From Deltaproteobacteria bacterium (GTDB lineage Bacteria > Desulfobacterota > Desulfarculia > Adiutricales > Adiutricaceae), in the NCBI GenBank assembly GCA_031278635.1, contig JAITKA010000163.1:1-36841 (forward strand): a DNA stretch of 36,841 nt, written 5' to 3'. Positions 34,687-36,841 of the stretch are shown here, piece by piece. Below the pieces are notes generated by a model. The model saw only the letters and a program-made list of their open reading frames with translations, searched no databases and had not been told where the DNA came from. The translations under genes were made by a program, and so were the position numbers. Each line of letters opens with the position of its first letter. Within the stretch, counting starts at the first letter, position 1.

Positions 34687-35823
34687 CTAGAAATTATACC
34701 GGTCCATGTTCTCGACGGTGAACTCGGTCCGGTTGGGCAAAAGCACCACCCCGGTCCCGGGCACGTTGGGGGACGCTGGGTCGAGGACCGAGTTTGGCAT
34801 TATCTCGACCAGGCCGATCTCGGGGACGTCCACCGTCTGGCCCGTGGCCACTTTATTGCCCGAGGCGATGTACCAGGTCAGGTAACAGCTAAGTGCCGCC
34901 TGGACTTGGCAGTCCCACAGCCCCCAGCGGTCGATGACCCCCTCCCTGGCGAATTCCTTCATGGCGTTGGGCGAGGCGAAGCCGGTTACGGTCAGGTCCT
35001 TGGCCGAGCGGCCCAGCTCCTTGGCCGCCTGGGCCTGGCCCGGCAGGGAAGTGGAGTCGTTGCAGATGATGGCATCGATGTCGGGATAATCCGTCAGGAT
35101 GGCCTTACCCACTTCCAAGGCCTTGGCCGGGTCCTGCTCGCTGTAGAAATTGTCTGGGTGGACGTTGACCCACTGGGGATAGGTCTGCTTGATGTACTCC
35201 TCGCCCGCCTTGTACCACGAGTTTTGGTCGGCGACCGAGGCCTGGGAATAGTGCCAGGCGTATTTTATGGGCTCCGAGGTGGGGTTTTTGCCCCGCTTGC
35301 GAAGGGCCTTGGAGGCCATCTCCACCAGCATCTTCCCGAGCTGGGAGGGCGTCCCCTGGGAGACCATTAACCTGCGGGCGTCGGCGGAGACGTCCGAGTC
35401 CCATGTGGTCACGACCATGCCGCTTTTCTGGGCGGCTTTCAAAACCCCGTCCAAGGCCTTGGAGTCCAGGGCCGAGATGGTCAGGGCCTTGGCCTTCTCG
35501 TCTATGGCCTTTTGGACGATTTCAACCTGCTTATCGACGCTGGCCACGTCCGACCCGCGGTAATCGACCTTGAAGCCGTGGTTGGCCGCGTAAGCCTGGG
35601 CCCCCTCGTTGGCCGACTCAAAGAAAGCGTTGCCGGTGATCTTGGGGACGAAAATCACCGTCAGGGAGGAGTCCGGGCCGCTCGCGCCGGGGGCCTTCTC
35701 CTCGGACCCGCCGCAGGAGACCATGAACGCCATGGCCAAAGCCATCAGGGCGGCCAAAAACGCCGACGGTTTGGCCGCCGGGCGTCCGGGGACGGAAATT
35801 GAATTTAATCGACGCCAAGCCAT
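34687..35823 (-). CDS. LsrB-like sugar/AI-2 periplasmic binding lipoprotein, 378 aa
   Basis: Type-1 periplasmic binding protein. Lipoprotein signal with Cys37 (AMAFMVSCGGSEEK). It resembles LsrB/RhaS-type proteins: PKITGNAFFESANEGAQ, ALDSKALDGVLKAA, TTWDSDV, NDSTSLPGQAQAAKELG, GFASPNAMKEF, WGLWDCQVQAAL and the ending VENMDRYNF. LsrB binds the quorum signal AI-2; close relatives bind rhamnose or other sugars, so the ligand is open. Start ATG 35823 with GCGAGGG 8 bases upstream (GTG 35832 is the longer option). No permease or ATPase gene is adjacent; the next genes are a lipoprotein and a hybrid kinase, so a sensory rather than transport role is inferred. Confidence 0.88.
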   Translation of the reverse strand: MAWRRLNSISVPGRPAAKPSAFLAALMALAMAFMVSCGGSEEKAPGASGPDSSLTVIFVPKITGNAFFESANEGAQAYAANHGFKVDYRGSDVASVDKQVEIVQKAIDEKAKALTISALDSKALDGVLKAAQKSGMVVTTWDSDVSADARRLMVSQGTPSQLGKMLVEMASKALRKRGKNPTSEPIKYAWHYSQASVADQNSWYKAGEEYIKQTYPQWVNVHPDNFYSEQDPAKALEVGKAILTDYPDIDAIICNDSTSLPGQAQAAKELGRSAKDLTVTGFASPNAMKEFAREGVIDRWGLWDCQVQAALSCYLTWYIASGNKVATGQTVDVPEIGLVEIMPNSVLDPASPNVPGTGVVLLPNRTEFTVENMDRYNF

Positions 35824-35832
35824 GGGTGCCAC

Positions 35833-36841
35833 CCTCGCTAACCTTTGGTGAATCGGGGCTTTCCGATTTCAGTGACCCAGCCTTCAAAAATCATCATTGG
35901 CGCTTCAACCCTAAATATGGCGTGAAATTAATCGAGCGAATACACTTAGGGCAAGATAGCACAAAAAAGAATATATTACAATTATGGCCGGGAATAACGA
36001 ATTTGAAAGATCCCGACCGAGTTTGACAGTTTAGTCAGGAACCTAAATTCGTTTTAGATATAAAATACGCAAAAAATTAAGAGATTTCTTGCTAACTTCT
36101 AAAAATTTGGTATAAAATAATTATTTAAATTATCGAAAGTTAATTAACATAGTTAAATAATTTTTTTCACTACGATATTAAAAAATCGGTGCGCTAAAAA
36201 ATAAATAGTGTGATAAATTAGTGTGTATTAATTTTTTATAACAAAAATTTTTGATAAATACTAAGAAAAAATATTTTTTGTCAGTATAGTTTATCTATTA
36301 GTAGTATTATTATTTAAGTTTAAAAAATAAAAATCTAAATTTGTAAAAATATATGCAATAAAAATTTTTATGGCAATAAAAAAAATTTTTGGCAGATAAA
36401 CGTAAAAATAATATCGCGAATGGCTGATTTCTTAGTCAGACAGACGGTAAAAAATTATTTAACTTAAATTAACGACCAAAAGACCGCATTATGATTACTT
36501 AATTGTGGACAATCCATGGACAATCAGATTGGCCGATTGGCCGGGCAAGCCGTCGGTAAGGCTTCGCCGGGCGCTTCCGGCGAAAGAAGGTTCGTTAGCC
36601 CGTCCCGGCCAAGGCCCGGGAGATAAAATTTTACGTCCCGGGGGTCCCGGTTTTGGTTTTGGCCGGGCGCCAAACCATCGGCGGGGTGACTTAGCCATAT
36701 CATGGCCGTGCCAAGGGCCATGGCCAATGGCTAGGCTTCCCAAATCTTGCGGGTCGTATTTAGCTTGTGCGTTGATTAGAGATTAATAAATAAAGACGGT
36801 TAGTTTGGCGTCTTTTATGCGAACGAATATTATTTACGGCG
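35833..36841. other. Non-coding right end of the window
   Basis: It contains the upstream region of the binding-protein gene (no clear promoter seen), an extremely AT-rich block (about 36040-36500) and a GC-rich patch (36520-36740) whose short frames on both strands look like chance readings of low-complexity GGCC-rich DNA. No gene supported. Confidence 0.45.

Noticed and set aside
34687-35823. A full sugar ABC importer
   Set aside because: Only the binding protein is present; neither a permease nor an ATPase gene lies on either side within the window.
36505-36786. Overlapping frames in the GC patch at the right end
   Set aside because: Both strands read equally well in GGCC-rich DNA; no start signal or family match.

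Overview
The window looks like chromosome from a motile, GC-rich deltaproteobacterium (Desulfobacterota, perhaps Desulfovibrio-like). The basis is the flagellar gene order, two tandem MotB-like genes, a sigma-54-type promoter in front of the motility operon, and a B12-riboswitch-controlled NikKLMQO-type metal transporter. This placement is inferred from gene content; no database search was possible. Coding regions are very GC-rich with almost exclusively G/C third positions. The long gaps (about 6.9-7.2, 27.8-29.9 and 36.0-36.5 kb) are extremely AT-rich.

Layout. 0-0.5 kb: the tail of one small unknown gene and a complete paralogue, a recent tandem duplication. 1.2-3.2 kb: a cytoplasmic leucine-rich-repeat protein, convergent with a pirin gene (3.3-4.1 kb) across a shared bidirectional terminator. 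4.3-5.9 kb: an AAA-ATPase-like/PD-(D/E)XK family protein whose nuclease motif is degenerate. 5.9-7.5 kb: non-coding. 7.5-23.5 kb: a continuous plus-strand motility locus, motA-motB1-motB2-fliL-fliM-fliN-fliO-fliP-fliQ-fliR-flhB-flhA-flhF-flhG-fliA, followed by an unusual FliL-like protein with a long Glu-Pro repeat. 23.6-27.4 kb: a minus-strand ECF-type Ni/Co transporter (nikM-nikQ-nikO-nikL-nikK order), preceded by a good sigma-70 promoter, a cobalamin riboswitch and a T-rich terminator. 27.8-30.9 kb: an AT-rich desert with a 91-bp tandem repeat and one small AT-rich membrane-protein gene. 31.0-35.8 kb: a minus-strand sensory group (LsrB-like lipoprotein, FMN_bind-like lipoprotein, hybrid histidine kinase). 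35.8-36.8 kb: non-coding.

How the genes work together. The motility locus encodes stator (MotA plus two MotB-like proteins), C-ring (FliM, FliN), export gate (FliO/P/Q/R, FlhA/B), placement and number control (FlhF, FlhG), the flagellar sigma factor (FliA) and two FliL-type membrane proteins. The two MotB proteins have complementary defects: one lacks the proton-carrying Asp but keeps the peptidoglycan motif, and the other keeps the Asp but has lost that motif. This suggests an obligate heteromeric stator. The metal transporter probably imports cobalt, because its leader is a B12 riboswitch. The sensory group, an orphan LsrB-like binding protein beside a hybrid kinase with no permease, has the layout of a LuxP/LuxQ-like receptor and is the best candidate here for an undescribed signalling system.
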